64,000 nucleotides of DNA from Longispora sp047121295 (GTDB taxonomy: Bacteria > Actinomycetota > Actinomycetes > Mycobacteriales > Micromonosporaceae), in the NCBI RefSeq assembly GCF_047121295.1, contig NZ_CP139447.1:2976001-3040000 (forward strand), read 5' to 3'. A model generated the notes under the pieces. The model saw only the letters and a list, made by a program, of their open reading frames with translations. It was not told the origin of the DNA and made no database searches. The position numbers and the translations under genes are program-made. Each line of letters opens with the position of its first letter. The stretch's first letter is position 1. Positions 48,432 through 56,999 of this stretch are shown one piece after another.

Positions 48432-49093
48432 CGGGAGCCGGCCAGCACCTCGACCAGCGCCGCCGCCGTGGCCGCCGACGACTGCGGGTTCTGCCCGGTG
48501 ACCAGCCGCCCGTCGCGCCGGACGTGGCTGCCGAACGGCGCGCCGACCTCGACGTTCGCGCCGAGGGCGGTGAGTTCCTTCTCCAGCAGGAACGGGACGA
48601 CGGCGTCCGCGCCGACCATCGCCTCCTCGGCGTCGCTGAACCCGGTGACCAGCCGGCCGCGCACCAGCGCGGCGCCGTCTGCGGTCATGGCCCCGATCAG
48701 GCCGGCGACCCCGTGGCACACGGCCCCGACCGCGCCGGTGGCGTGCACGGCGGTGACGATCCGGGCGAGGTCCGGGTCCGTCGGGAAGTCCCACATCGTG
48801 CCGTGCCCGCCGACGAGGAACACGGCGGCGTAGTCCTTCGGGTCGACCGTGGCCAGCGCCGTGGTGTCCGCGAGCAGGTCGTCGAGGTCGGGCACGGACG
48901 TGGTGTCGTGGTCGGCGCTGCCCGGGTCGAGCGGGGGCCGGCCGCCGCGCGGGGAGGCGAGCTCGACGTCGAACCCGGCCTCGCGGAACGCGTGCAGCGG
49001 GGCGACCAGCTCCTCGAGCCAGAAGCCGGTCGGCCGGCCGCTCGCGCCGAGGGTGTCGTGCGAGGTGAGAACCATCAGGATGCGCTGAGTCAT
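48428..49093 (-). CDS. DJ-1/PfpI family protein
   Basis: 221 residues. The class I glutamine-amidotransferase-like fold with the nucleophile-elbow Cys in GAVGAVCHGVAGLIG, and FLVGGHGTMWDFP and RILMVLTSHDTLGASGRPTGFWLEELVAP as characteristic segments; this matches the Hsp31/PfpI type-1 subgroup (putative glyoxalase III / deglycase). TATGGT six bases before ATG 49093, and TTGTGC 17 bases further, indicate a leaderless promoter. It likely deals with reactive carbonyls. Confidence 0.88.
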   Translation of the reverse strand: MTQRILMVLTSHDTLGASGRPTGFWLEELVAPLHAFREAGFDVELASPRGGRPPLDPGSADHDTTSVPDLDDLLADTTALATVDPKDYAAVFLVGGHGTMWDFPTDPDLARIVTAVHATGAVGAVCHGVAGLIGAMTADGAALVRGRLVTGFSDAEEAMVGADAVVPFLLEKELTALGANVEVGAPFGSHVRRDGRLVTGQNPQSSAATAAALVEVLAGSR

Positions 49094-49099
49094 ACCGCG

Positions 49100-49128
49100 A
49101 CCATACCCAGAAACTTTAGTGAGCACAA
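49100..49128 (-). promoter_or_regulatory. Promoter of the DJ-1/TetR operon
   Basis: TTGTGC (49128-49123), 17 bases, TATGGT (49105-49100), then six bases to ATG 49093. Unusually good match to a housekeeping promoter; the AT-rich spacer may hold the TetR operator. Confidence 0.65.
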
Positions 49129-49142
49129 ATTATTGGGTGATC

Positions 49143-49565
49143 TCAGTTCCGGATCGGTCGGAGCACCACCCCGATCAGGGCGTCCGCCGCGATGTACCCC
49201 AGCGTCCGGGAGTCGTGGCTGCGCGCGGCGTTGTCACCGAGCACCAGCAGCGACCCGGCGGGCACCACCGGCCCGTCCACCGGGATGCCCGCCGGCACCG
49301 GGTCGCCGGGCACCGCCGCCGCCCGCTTCACCAGCAGTCCGTTCGTCGGGTCGTCGGGGTCCGGGGACGCCGCCGAGGAGAACACCACGACGTCGCCCCG
49401 GCGGACCCGGCCCAGCCCGACGCGCCGGACCAGCAACCGGTCGCCCGGCTCGTAGGTGGGCAGCATGCTCACGCCGTGCACCGTGACGACCAGGAGCCGG
49501 GCACGCACCGCCCACGCCGCGCCGGCCACGCAGCACAGCACGAGCAGGGCGGCCAGCCAGGTCAC
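49143..49565 (-). CDS. S26 signal peptidase, operon-linked
   Basis: 140 residues. One N-terminal membrane helix (TWLAALLVLCCVAGAAWAV), the catalytic Ser in VHGVSMLPTYEPGDRLLV, the general-base Lys in LLVKRAAAVPGD, and GDNAARSHDSRTLG (domain E) complete the S26 signature. Shorter than housekeeping LepB and similar to S26 enzymes tied to exported peptides. GTG overlaps the ABC stop as GTGA, so it is the last gene of the peptide operon and likely removes the leader from the peptide or from partners. Confidence 0.86.
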   Translation of the reverse strand: MTWLAALLVLCCVAGAAWAVRARLLVVTVHGVSMLPTYEPGDRLLVRRVGLGRVRRGDVVVFSSAASPDPDDPTNGLLVKRAAAVPGDPVPAGIPVDGPVVPAGSLLVLGDNAARSHDSRTLGYIAADALIGVVLRPIRN

Positions 49566-51379
49566 GACACGTCCTGGTAGCCGGCGGCCTGGGTGCGAAA
49601 CAGCCCCGCGTACCCGGCGTCGGCCGCCATCAGCTCGTCGTGCGTGCCGTGCTCGACCACTCGGCCGTCGGCGAGCACCACGATCGCGTCGGCGTCGCGG
49701 ACCGTGCCGAGCCGGTGCGAGATCAGCACGCTCGTGCCCCCGGCCCGGTGCTCGCGCAGCGAGCGGTGCACCTCGTGCTCGGCCTGCGCGTCGAGCCCGG
49801 AGCTCGGCTCGTCCAGGATCATCAGGTCCCGCTGGTCGCGCAGGAACGCCCGGGCCAGGGCGACCCGCTGCCACTGACCCCCGGACAGCAGCACCCCGGT
49901 CTCCGGGTCCTCGCGGTCGGCGGCGTCCACGAACATCCGCGACAGCATCGTGTCGTACCCGCGCGGCAGGGCGGCCACCGTGGCGTGCACCCCGGCCCGG
50001 TCGGCCGCCGCCGTGATCCGGGGCCGGTCGTCGAGGGCGGTGACGTCGCCGACGCCGATGTTCTCGGCGACGCTCAGGTCGTACTCCATATAGTCCTGGA
50101 AGACGGCGCCGATCCGGGTCCGCAGCGCGGCCACGGACAGTTCCCGCAGGTCCACGCCGTCCCAGAGCACCGCGCCCCGGGTCGGGTCGTAGAACCGGCA
50201 CAGCAGCTTGACCAGCGTGCTCTTGCCGGCGCCGTTCAGGCCGACGAGCGCCGTCGCCGCGCCCCGGGGGATCACCAGGTCCACGCCGCGCAGCACCCAC
50301 GGCCCGTCCTCGGCGTAGCGGAACCACACGTCGCGCAGCTCGATCCCGTCCCGCAGGGCCGGCACCGGGCGGGGCTCGGCCGCCACCACCAGGTCCGCGC
50401 CGGTCGCCTCGACGTCGCGGTAGTGCCCGAACAGCAGCATCGCGTGGTGCGCCATGCCGACCCGCTGCTCGATGCCCTGCAACGCGAGCTGCACGCCGGC
50501 GACGGCGGCCACGAACACCGACACGTCCCCGACGGACTGCCGGCCGGCGGCGGCGAGCAGCACGGCCCAGACCAGGCCGCCGCCGGCCACGACGGCGGTC
50601 AGCCCCGCGAGGGCGGCCTGGGTGCGGGCCTCGCGCCGGTCCTGGACCGCGACGGCGGCGTTGGCGGCGGACAGCTCGGCCAGCATCCGGCGGCGGAACA
50701 GGTCGCCGAGGCCGAGGAGCCGGATCTCCTTCGCGGCGGCCAGGCTGCCGAGGAGCTCGGCGTAGAAGTACTCGCGGCGCTCGGTGGGGGAGATGCTCCA
50801 CAGCACGTCGGCCCGCGCCCGGCTGAGCCGCAGGCGGGCCAGCAGAGCGGGGGCCGCCGAGGCGACGACGACGGCCGCCATCCACGGGTTCACCACCAAC
50901 AGGGTGCCGAGGAAGCCGAGCAGGGTCAGCCCGGACTGCGCGACGCCGAGCGCGTCGTCGACCAGCCGGCTCGGGCCGGACCGGCCGGCCTGCTGCGCCA
51001 TCCGGAGCTGGTCGCGGAACACCGGGTCCTCCAGCCGGCCGATGCCGGCCATCCGGTTCATCGCCCGGTACAGCCGGTCCATGCTCAGCACGCCGACGAC
51101 CCGGTCGAGTCGGGCGCGGAGGTACTGCCCGGCGACCGGCAGCAGCCCGGCCAGCAGCCCGACCACGGCCAGCCCCACCGCGACGGGGAGCAGGGCCCGC
51201 CAGCCGCCCGGTGCGCCGCCCGCCAGCCGGTCGAGCAGGACCTTCGTGCACCAGGCCGCGCCGACCGGGACGGTGCCGGCCGCCACGGCCACGGCCGCGT
51301 ACCCGACGGCGACGCCCCGGCCCGACTCCCACGTCAGCCGGGCCGCCGCGCCGAGGTGGCCGAGGAACGGCCGGCTCAT
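49562..51379 (-). CDS. ABC exporter (fused membrane and ATPase half-transporter)
   Basis: 605 residues. Six membrane helices to about residue 330, ATPase with Walker A GLNGAGKSTL, Q-loop, signature LLSGGQWQRVALARAF, and Walker B DLMILDEPSSGLD. No C39 peptidase domain at the N-terminus, so leader cleavage is not done by this protein. ATG overlaps the redoxin stop as ATGA and the S26 start overlaps its stop. It probably exports the cysteine-rich peptide encoded at 51968. Confidence 0.88.
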   Translation of the reverse strand: MSRPFLGHLGAAARLTWESGRGVAVGYAAVAVAAGTVPVGAAWCTKVLLDRLAGGAPGGWRALLPVAVGLAVVGLLAGLLPVAGQYLRARLDRVVGVLSMDRLYRAMNRMAGIGRLEDPVFRDQLRMAQQAGRSGPSRLVDDALGVAQSGLTLLGFLGTLLVVNPWMAAVVVASAAPALLARLRLSRARADVLWSISPTERREYFYAELLGSLAAAKEIRLLGLGDLFRRRMLAELSAANAAVAVQDRREARTQAALAGLTAVVAGGGLVWAVLLAAAGRQSVGDVSVFVAAVAGVQLALQGIEQRVGMAHHAMLLFGHYRDVEATGADLVVAAEPRPVPALRDGIELRDVWFRYAEDGPWVLRGVDLVIPRGAATALVGLNGAGKSTLVKLLCRFYDPTRGAVLWDGVDLRELSVAALRTRIGAVFQDYMEYDLSVAENIGVGDVTALDDRPRITAAADRAGVHATVAALPRGYDTMLSRMFVDAADREDPETGVLLSGGQWQRVALARAFLRDQRDLMILDEPSSGLDAQAEHEVHRSLREHRAGGTSVLISHRLGTVRDADAIVVLADGRVVEHGTHDELMAADAGYAGLFRTQAAGYQDVS

Positions 51380-51900
51380 GCCACCGGAACCGGCGCCGGC
51401 AGCTGGTACCCGCTGGACAGCACGGTCAGCCCGTCGAGCACCACCAGGGCCGGGTAGCCGCGCACCGCGAACGCCGTGTTCACCGGCCCGTCGTCGGTCT
51501 CCACGACGACGTCGGCCACCGGGTCCAGGCTGGCGACCAGGTCCACCACGTCCGCGTCCGCGCCGACCGCGACGGCGAGCACCCGGCCGTCGAAGGTCCG
51601 GGCCATCTCGACGAACTGCGGCAGCCGCTCCTTGCACGGCTCGCAGGACGGGGAGAAGAAGCCGACGAGGGTCCGGCCGCCGAGCGCGCCGTCGGAGACC
51701 ACCGCCCCGGTGGTGGTGGTCGCGACGAACGGCCCGACCGTGCCGCCGGCCGCCAGCACGATGTCGCCGCCCTGGCCGCCGGCCAGTTGTTCGAGGCTCC
51801 GGGTGTGTTCGCGCAGCCGGCGGATCACGCCGAAGCTGAGGAACAGGTTGAGGACACACAGGACGCCGACGAGGACGACCGCCGCTGCCAGAAACGCCAT
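51376..51900 (-). CDS. Membrane-anchored TlpA/MauD-like redoxin
   Basis: 174 residues. One N-terminal membrane helix (FLAAAVVLVGVLCVLNLFLSFGVI), then an extracytoplasmic thioredoxin domain with the active site FFSPSCEPCKERLPQF (CEPC) and the cis-Pro in RGYPALVVLDG. The layout matches MauD, which is needed for disulfide formation in the methylamine dehydrogenase light chain. AAGGAG lies before ATG. It probably oxidises or isomerises the peptide encoded 67 bases upstream. Confidence 0.85.
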   Translation of the reverse strand: MAFLAAAVVLVGVLCVLNLFLSFGVIRRLREHTRSLEQLAGGQGGDIVLAAGGTVGPFVATTTTGAVVSDGALGGRTLVGFFSPSCEPCKERLPQFVEMARTFDGRVLAVAVGADADVVDLVASLDPVADVVVETDDGPVNTAFAVRGYPALVVLDGLTVLSSGYQLPAPVPVA

Positions 51901-51967
51901 GCCAACTCCTTGGACTCGTTGGACGAGGGGTGTGGCGACCGCCGGTCGACGGCCGCCACGGGGTTCT

Positions 51968-52171
51968 CTAGCAGTGCCGGGTGGTCCGGTAGCAGGACCC
52001 GCAGAACACGACGCAGGCACCGTTCGTGGAGCAGTACTTCTCGTACTGGTACCCGCCGCTGCAGTAGCAGTACTTGTAGAACGGGTCCGGCGGACAGCCC
52101 GCACCGACGTTGGCCTTCGGTACGAACGCGCCCAGCAGGCGGTCGCTGAGTGTGCCCAGCATTGCGCGCAT
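51968..52171 (-). CDS. Cysteine-rich small peptide, probable exported product
   Basis: 67 residues. A 24-residue leader (MRAMLGTLSDRLLGAFVPKA...) is followed by a 43-residue core rich in Tyr and Cys: eight cysteines at 26, 35, 37, 47, 53, 57, 60 and 67, enough for four disulfides. The leader ends VGA-GC, a possible cut by the S26 peptidase of the same operon. The cysteine spacing faintly recalls the methylamine dehydrogenase light chain. GGGAAGGGAG precedes ATG. It is the first gene of the operon and has its own strong promoter. Confidence 0.72.
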   Translation of the reverse strand: MRAMLGTLSDRLLGAFVPKANVGAGCPPDPFYKYCYCSGGYQYEKYCSTNGACVVFCGSCYRTTRHC

Positions 52172-52217
52172 GCCGCGCTCCCTTCCCTCGGGTGCCGTGA
52201 TCGGCACCGACACCGGA

Positions 52218-52246
52218 AAGCTAGGCAAGGCAACGGTGACTGTCAA
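52218..52246 (-). promoter_or_regulatory. Strong promoter of the cysteine-rich peptide operon
   Basis: TTGACA (52246-52241), exactly 17 bases, TAGCTT (52223-52218). It predicts a start near 52211 and a 40-base leader. This is one of the best housekeeping-type promoters in the window and lies in relatively AT-rich DNA. Confidence 0.75.
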
Positions 52247-52494
52247 TGGAATGCGCCGAGTATGGGCAGCATGAAGCCAAAGTAGACGGAGATCATTGCT
52301 TCGCGGACATCGACGCCATAGCATGATCAAGAGTCGGTGCCGACGTCGTCCAGGGGCGGATTCTGTCCGGGGTCCGGTGCCCGGGACGCCTGGTGGGCGG
52401 CCCCTCCCCAGGGACCGCCCAATGTTGTCGCCTCCGGTGCCCGGCCGCCGTCGCACCCCTCGTGGACGGCGGCGACCGGACGGCCCGGGTTCTC

Positions 52495-52533
52495 CTACCT
52501 GATCTCCCCGCGCGCCGTGTCGACGAACGTCAT
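52495..52533 (-). CDS. Very short ORF with strong ribosome binding site
   Basis: Encodes MTFVDTARGEIR (12 residues), with GGGGGAGGG five bases before ATG 52533. It lies in the 527-base gap between the peptide gene and the SARP gene (52172-52698), in which I see no other gene. It is upstream of the peptide promoter, so it is not part of that leader. It may be the start of a lost gene or a small translated ORF. Confidence 0.3.
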   Translation of the reverse strand: MTFVDTARGEIR

Positions 52534-52698
52534 GTCGCCCTCCCCCTGTCGGTCTGACCTGACCCCCGCAGCGTGCGGGCACCTGGTCAAGATCGGCCAA
52601 AGGTGCGCCGGCCCCCGGTGTCGGCAACCGGTCAACGGTGGGATCTTCACGGACAAAAGACCATACGATCCTCTTACATTTGGTACCTGGGGGTGCGT

Positions 52699-55512
52699 GT
52701 GGAACTGACGTTCGGAGTGCTCGGCCCGGTCCAGGTGCTCATATCCGGAGAACCGGCGCCGCTCGGCGGCCCGCGACCGCGCGCCCTGCTCGCGGTGCTG
52801 CTCGTCCACAGCGGACGCGCCGTGTCCACCGAGCACCTGATCGACCAGATCTGGGGCGAGGACCCGCCGGCCAGCGCGTCGGCGGCGCTGCAGGTGCACG
52901 CGTCCACCCTCCGCAAGGCGCTCGGCGACCGGTTGGTCACCACCCCGCCCGGCTACCTGCTGGCCGCCTCGCCCGCCGAGGTGGACGCCCTGCGCTTCGA
53001 GGAACGGGCCACCGCCGCCCGCCGCGCGCTGGCCACCCGGCCGGCCGAGGCCGTCGCGGAGCTCACGGAGGCGCTCGCCCTGTGGCGGGGCGCGCCGTTC
53101 GCGGACACCCCGGACACGCCGGACGTCGCGGCGGCCCGGCTCCGGCTCGCGGAGCTGCGGCTGTACGCGCAGGAGGACCACCTCGAGGCCCAGCTCACCC
53201 TGGGCCGGCACGACCGGGTCCTCCCCGACCTCGCCGGCCTGGCCGCCGCCCACCCGACCCGGGAACGGCTCGCCGGCCTGCACGTCCTGGCCCTGCACCG
53301 GGCCGGCCGCCCCGACGACGCCCGGGCCGCGTACGAGGCGCACCGCCGGGCGCTCGACGCCGGCCCCCGGATGGAGCCGGGCCCGGCCATCGCCGCCCTG
53401 GCCCGGGCCGTCGACCGGCGGGACCCGACCCTGGGCGCGCCGTCGCCGATCCCGACGCCGGCCAGCCGGTTCGTCGGCCGCGAGGCGGAGCTGCGCCTGC
53501 TCGCCGGGCAGTTGGCCGAGGTGCGGATGCTCACCCTGACCGGGCCGGGTGGGGCCGGCAAGACCCGGCTCGCCCTGGAGCTGGCCCGGGGCGCGGCGGC
53601 CGACCACCCGGACGGGGCGTACGTCGTGGAACTCGCCGCGACCCCGGCCCCGGCCGCCGTCCCGCCCGCCGGCCGCGTCGCCGGCAGTCCCGGCAGCCCC
53701 GTCACCGACCGGATCGCCGCCGCCGCCGGCGTCCGCGACCGCCCCGGCGAGCCCCTCCTCGACCGGCTCGCCGCCCACCTCGCCGGCACCAGCACCCTGT
53801 TCGTCCTCGACAACTGCGAGCACCTGACCGACCCGGTCGCCACCGTCGCGGCGACCCTCCTCGACCGCTGCCCCGGGGTGCGGATCGTCGCGACGAGCCG
53901 CGAACCCCTCGGCGTCGGCGGCGAGGCGGTCTGGCCCCTCGCCGGGCTGGGCACGCCGTCCGACGACGACCCCGACCCGGTCGCCCTGGGCACCGAGGCG
54001 GTCCGGCTGCTGGTCGACCGGGCCGGGTCCGCCCGCCCGGGGTTCGCCCTCGTCGGCGACGACATCGGCACCGCCGGCCGGCTGTGCCGCCGGCTGGACG
54101 GCCTGCCGCTCGCGATCGAGCTGGCGGCGGCCCAGCTGCGCACCCGGTCCGTCGCAGAGGTCGCCGACCGGCTGGGCCGCCGGCTCGACCTCGCCGACCG
54201 GCGGGCCCGGACCACCCCGGACCGGCACCGGACGATGCGGGCGGCCATCGACTGGTCCTACCAGCTGCTCGGCCCCGAAGAGCAGGCGGTGTTCCGGGCC
54301 GTGGCCGCGTTCGCCGACGGCTGCCGGGCCGACGCGGCCGAGCGGGTGTCGGGGCACGGGGTCGACGTCCTCGACCGGCTCGTGGAGCGGTCGGTGCTCA
54401 CGGCCGACGTCCGGCCGGACGGCACGCGGTACCGGATGCTGGAGCTCGTGCACGAGTACGCGGCCGAGCGGCTGACCGACGCCGGGGAGGCCGAGGCGAC
54501 CCGCCGACGGCACGTGGCCTGGTACGTGGAGCTGGCCACCGCCACGGCCGCTTACGGCGGCACCGACCACGCGGACCTGACCCGCCGGCTGGACTGCGAG
54601 GAGGCCAACCTCCGCACCGCGCTGAACTGGTGCCTCGGCGAGGGCGCCGACCCGGAGTCCGCCGTGCGGATCGCGGCCCAGCTGTGGTGGTACTGGTGGG
54701 CCCGGGGCCTGATGACCGAGGGCCGCGACTGGCTGCACCGCGCGCTCGCCGCGCTCGGCCCGGAGCCCGGCCGGTTCCGGGGCGCGGCCCTGCGCGGCGC
54801 CGCGTCGCTGGCCCGCAACAACGGCGACCTCGCCGAGGCCCGCGCGCTGGGCGAGGACCTGCTGGTCAACTACCGGGCGCTGGACATGCCGGTCGGCGTC
54901 ATCGTGGCGCTCAACAGCCTGTGCGTCACCGCGACCGGCCAGGGGGACTTCGACGCCGCGCTCGCCCGGGGCGAGGAGAGCCTGGAGCTCGCGGTCGAGC
55001 TGGGCGACGACCAGCTGCGGGCCACCGCGCTGAACAACGTCGGCCTCGTGCTGCGCAACCTGGGCCGGTGCGCCGAGGCCACGGCCGCCTTCGACGAGGC
55101 GGTCCGGCTGTGGCGGGTGCTCGACGACCGGCGCGGGGAGGCCGCGACGCTGTGCAACGTGGGCTTCGCCGCCCGGCTCGGCGGGGATCCGGCCCGGTCC
55201 CGGGAGCTGTACCTGACGAGCCTCGCCCTCTACCGGGAGCTCGACATCTCCGAGGGGATCCTCGACATCCTGGAGGCCCTGGCGGTGCTCGCGACAGCCG
55301 AGGGCCGGCCCGCCGAGGGCCTGCGACTGCTTACGGTCGCCGGCCGCGAACGCCTCCGGCTCGGCTCGGCCCTGTTCGTCCCGGACGAGCTGGCCGAGCG
55401 CGACCGGACCCTCACCGCCGCCCGGGCCGCGCTCGGCGACCGGGCGGCGGAGATCGCCGACGCGGCCCGCGAGCTGCCGCTCACCGCCGTCGTCGCCGAG
55501 CTGACCGCCTGA
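52699..55512 (+). CDS. SARP-type regulator with ATPase and TPR domains
   Basis: 937 residues. Winged helix (LTFGVLGPVQVLISGEPAPLGGPRPRALLAVLL) and BTAD domain to about 250, AAA/NB-ARC-like ATPase (P-loop TGPGGAGKTRLALELA; Walker B LFVLDNCEHL; IVATSREPLGVGGE) to about 600, TPR array to the end. Divergent from the peptide/exporter operon, its most likely target. GTG 52699 or 52693 could start; TGGGGG just upstream supports 52699. Ends three bases before copy 8. Confidence 0.88.
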   Translation: MELTFGVLGPVQVLISGEPAPLGGPRPRALLAVLLVHSGRAVSTEHLIDQIWGEDPPASASAALQVHASTLRKALGDRLVTTPPGYLLAASPAEVDALRFEERATAARRALATRPAEAVAELTEALALWRGAPFADTPDTPDVAAARLRLAELRLYAQEDHLEAQLTLGRHDRVLPDLAGLAAAHPTRERLAGLHVLALHRAGRPDDARAAYEAHRRALDAGPRMEPGPAIAALARAVDRRDPTLGAPSPIPTPASRFVGREAELRLLAGQLAEVRMLTLTGPGGAGKTRLALELARGAAADHPDGAYVVELAATPAPAAVPPAGRVAGSPGSPVTDRIAAAAGVRDRPGEPLLDRLAAHLAGTSTLFVLDNCEHLTDPVATVAATLLDRCPGVRIVATSREPLGVGGEAVWPLAGLGTPSDDDPDPVALGTEAVRLLVDRAGSARPGFALVGDDIGTAGRLCRRLDGLPLAIELAAAQLRTRSVAEVADRLGRRLDLADRRARTTPDRHRTMRAAIDWSYQLLGPEEQAVFRAVAAFADGCRADAAERVSGHGVDVLDRLVERSVLTADVRPDGTRYRMLELVHEYAAERLTDAGEAEATRRRHVAWYVELATATAAYGGTDHADLTRRLDCEEANLRTALNWCLGEGADPESAVRIAAQLWWYWWARGLMTEGRDWLHRALAALGPEPGRFRGAALRGAASLARNNGDLAEARALGEDLLVNYRALDMPVGVIVALNSLCVTATGQGDFDAALARGEESLELAVELGDDQLRATALNNVGLVLRNLGRCAEATAAFDEAVRLWRVLDDRRGEAATLCNVGFAARLGGDPARSRELYLTSLALYRELDISEGILDILEALAVLATAEGRPAEGLRLLTVAGRERLRLGSALFVPDELAERDRTLTAARAALGDRAAEIADAARELPLTAVVAELTA

Positions 55513-55514
55513 CA

Positions 55515-55566
55515 AGATCAAACACCATCAGCCGGTTACGGCGACCCCTGCACCGGTCTCCACCGG
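55515..55566 (+). repeat. GGTTACGG element, copy 8
   Basis: Begins two bases after the SARP stop codon, same strand: GATCAAAC-ACCATCA-GCCGGTT, then ACGGCGACCCCTGCACCGGT and CTCCACCGG. The 5' stem is weaker (AAC/GTT) than in other copies. Confidence 0.8.
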
Positions 55567-55602
55567 CCGTCGGCGTTCCCGGAGCCGTCCGGTGTGGACC
55601 TT

Positions 55603-55669
55603 GTGACAACCTTTCCTGCCGGCCGGGTCGTCTGGCAGGTAGCGGGTCGGACGGCCGCCCCGCCCGTCC
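55603..55669 (+). promoter_or_regulatory. Promoter region A of the propeller gene pair
   Basis: GTGACAACCTTTCC (55603 on) as -35-like element, then GGTAGCGGGTCGG about 20 bases further, and an inverted repeat GGACGG (55649-55654) / CCGTCC (55664-55669). Almost the same sequence recurs before the next gene at 56920. The pattern is of an ECF sigma promoter. Confidence 0.65.
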
Positions 55670-55684
55670 GGTGCGGGAGCCCCG

Positions 55685-56860
55685 ATGACCGAACAGCCGG
55701 GCTTCGCCCGCGACCCTGCAGACGACGACGCCACCGGCCGGGTGATGGACCTCGGCGCGCTGGAGGTCGAGCCCCCGCCGCCGGTGATCCGGGCCCTGCC
55801 GCGCCGGCTCCGGCTGCGGCACCGGCTCGTCGCGGCGGTGGGCGCGGCCGTCGTGCTCGGCGCGGCCGTCGTCGCCTGGACCGCCGGGGACGAGCCCGCG
55901 CCGCACCCGACGGCCAGCCCGCAGAGCCCCGCGTCGGTCAGGGACATCACCGTGTTCTCCGGCAACCGGCTCTACTTCCCCGACGGCACCCAGGGCGGCG
56001 TGGGCCGCACCATCGGGGCGGTGTACGAGACCCCCGACGGCCTGCTGGTCAGCTACGACGACGACACGCAGGGCGTGGGGTACACGATGATGCTCGTCCG
56101 CCTCGACCGCACCGTGCGGGTCCTCGTCGAACACTCGGTCAGCCGGATCGCGGTCGCGCCGGACGGCCGCCGGTTCGCGTGGCGCCCGACGGCGGAGACG
56201 CTGTCCGTGGGCCACGTGGGCGCGGACGGCCCGGCACAGGTGGACCGGACCACCCACCTGCTGGAGGGGCGGGAACTCGAGCCGCGGTTGTACACCGGAA
56301 CGGCGGTCGTCCTCGGCCGAGACCAGAACACCGGCGGCGCGCAGTACGACGTGTGGTTTCCCGACCGGGGCGACTACCAGCCGTCCTGGTTCCACACGGC
56401 CCACGTCACGGGCGTCTACGGCCAACTGCCGGGCACCTTCGACCTGCTCGGCACCGTGCGCCGGCCGGAGACCGGGGAGAACTGCCTCGCCCGGCTCGAC
56501 CCGGAGCAGGCCCTGCGGGCGGTCCGGACGGTCTGCGGCGTCACCCCGCAACTGAAGGACACCGGCAGGGTCTCCCCGGACGGCAGTTGGCTCGCGGTGC
56601 CGACGGTCGATCGGGCGTCCGGCCGGTCCGGCGTGGGCGTGCTGGACCTGGACACCGTGTTCGACCGGCCGCGTTTCGTCGCGACCTGGGACGCCGACGG
56701 CCCCGGCGCCTGGCTGGACGCGACGACGATGACGGGCCGGCGTGACGACGGGTCGCCGTGGCGGTGGCGGACGGACGGCGGCCCGCCGACCAGGGTCACG
56801 ACCCCGGGCCTGCCGGACCCGAAGGCCCAGTGGGTCGGGTTCGCCACCCGGCTGTCGTGA
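55685..56860 (+). CDS. Membrane-anchored propeller-like protein A
   Basis: 391 residues. A short cytoplasmic tail with MDLGALEVEPPPPVI, basic residues, one membrane helix (about 50-67) and an outside domain of repeated strands (TVFSGNRLYFPDGTQ, TPDGLLVSYDD, VSRIAVAPDGRRFAW, RVSPDGSWLAV, ...), the DGxxLxV motif of TolB/WD40-like propellers. About 60 % like the next gene by eye. The N-terminal tail recalls partners of SigE-type ECF factors; this could be a membrane anti-sigma-like sensor, but no ECF gene is adjacent. Confidence 0.65.
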   Translation: MTEQPGFARDPADDDATGRVMDLGALEVEPPPPVIRALPRRLRLRHRLVAAVGAAVVLGAAVVAWTAGDEPAPHPTASPQSPASVRDITVFSGNRLYFPDGTQGGVGRTIGAVYETPDGLLVSYDDDTQGVGYTMMLVRLDRTVRVLVEHSVSRIAVAPDGRRFAWRPTAETLSVGHVGADGPAQVDRTTHLLEGRELEPRLYTGTAVVLGRDQNTGGAQYDVWFPDRGDYQPSWFHTAHVTGVYGQLPGTFDLLGTVRRPETGENCLARLDPEQALRAVRTVCGVTPQLKDTGRVSPDGSWLAVPTVDRASGRSGVGVLDLDTVFDRPRFVATWDADGPGAWLDATTMTGRRDDGSPWRWRTDGGPPTRVTTPGLPDPKAQWVGFATRLS

Positions 56861-56919
56861 GGTCGACGGCCGTGGTCCCGGGATGGCACGGTGTCGGTTG
56901 TGGAGCGCCCGTAGCATCG

Positions 56920-56986
56920 GTGACAACCTTTCCGGCCGCCGGCGGCGTGGGTGAGGTAGCGGGTCGGACGGCCGCCCCGCCCGTCC
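56920..56986 (+). promoter_or_regulatory. Promoter region B of the propeller gene pair
   Basis: Same layout as region A: GTGACAACCTTTCC (56920 on), GAGGTAGCGGGTCGGACGG, inverted repeat GGACGG (56966-56971) / CCGTCC (56981-56986). The gene start follows at nearly the same distance, so the duplication included the promoter. Confidence 0.65.
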
Positions 56987-56999
56987 ACGGGGAGCGCAG

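Noticed and set aside
51968..52171. Calling the cysteine-rich peptide a methylamine dehydrogenase light chain
   Set aside because: It is half the usual length, lacks the Trp pair needed for the TTQ cofactor, and no heavy chain or MauE/MauG is nearby. Only the redoxin partner is shared.
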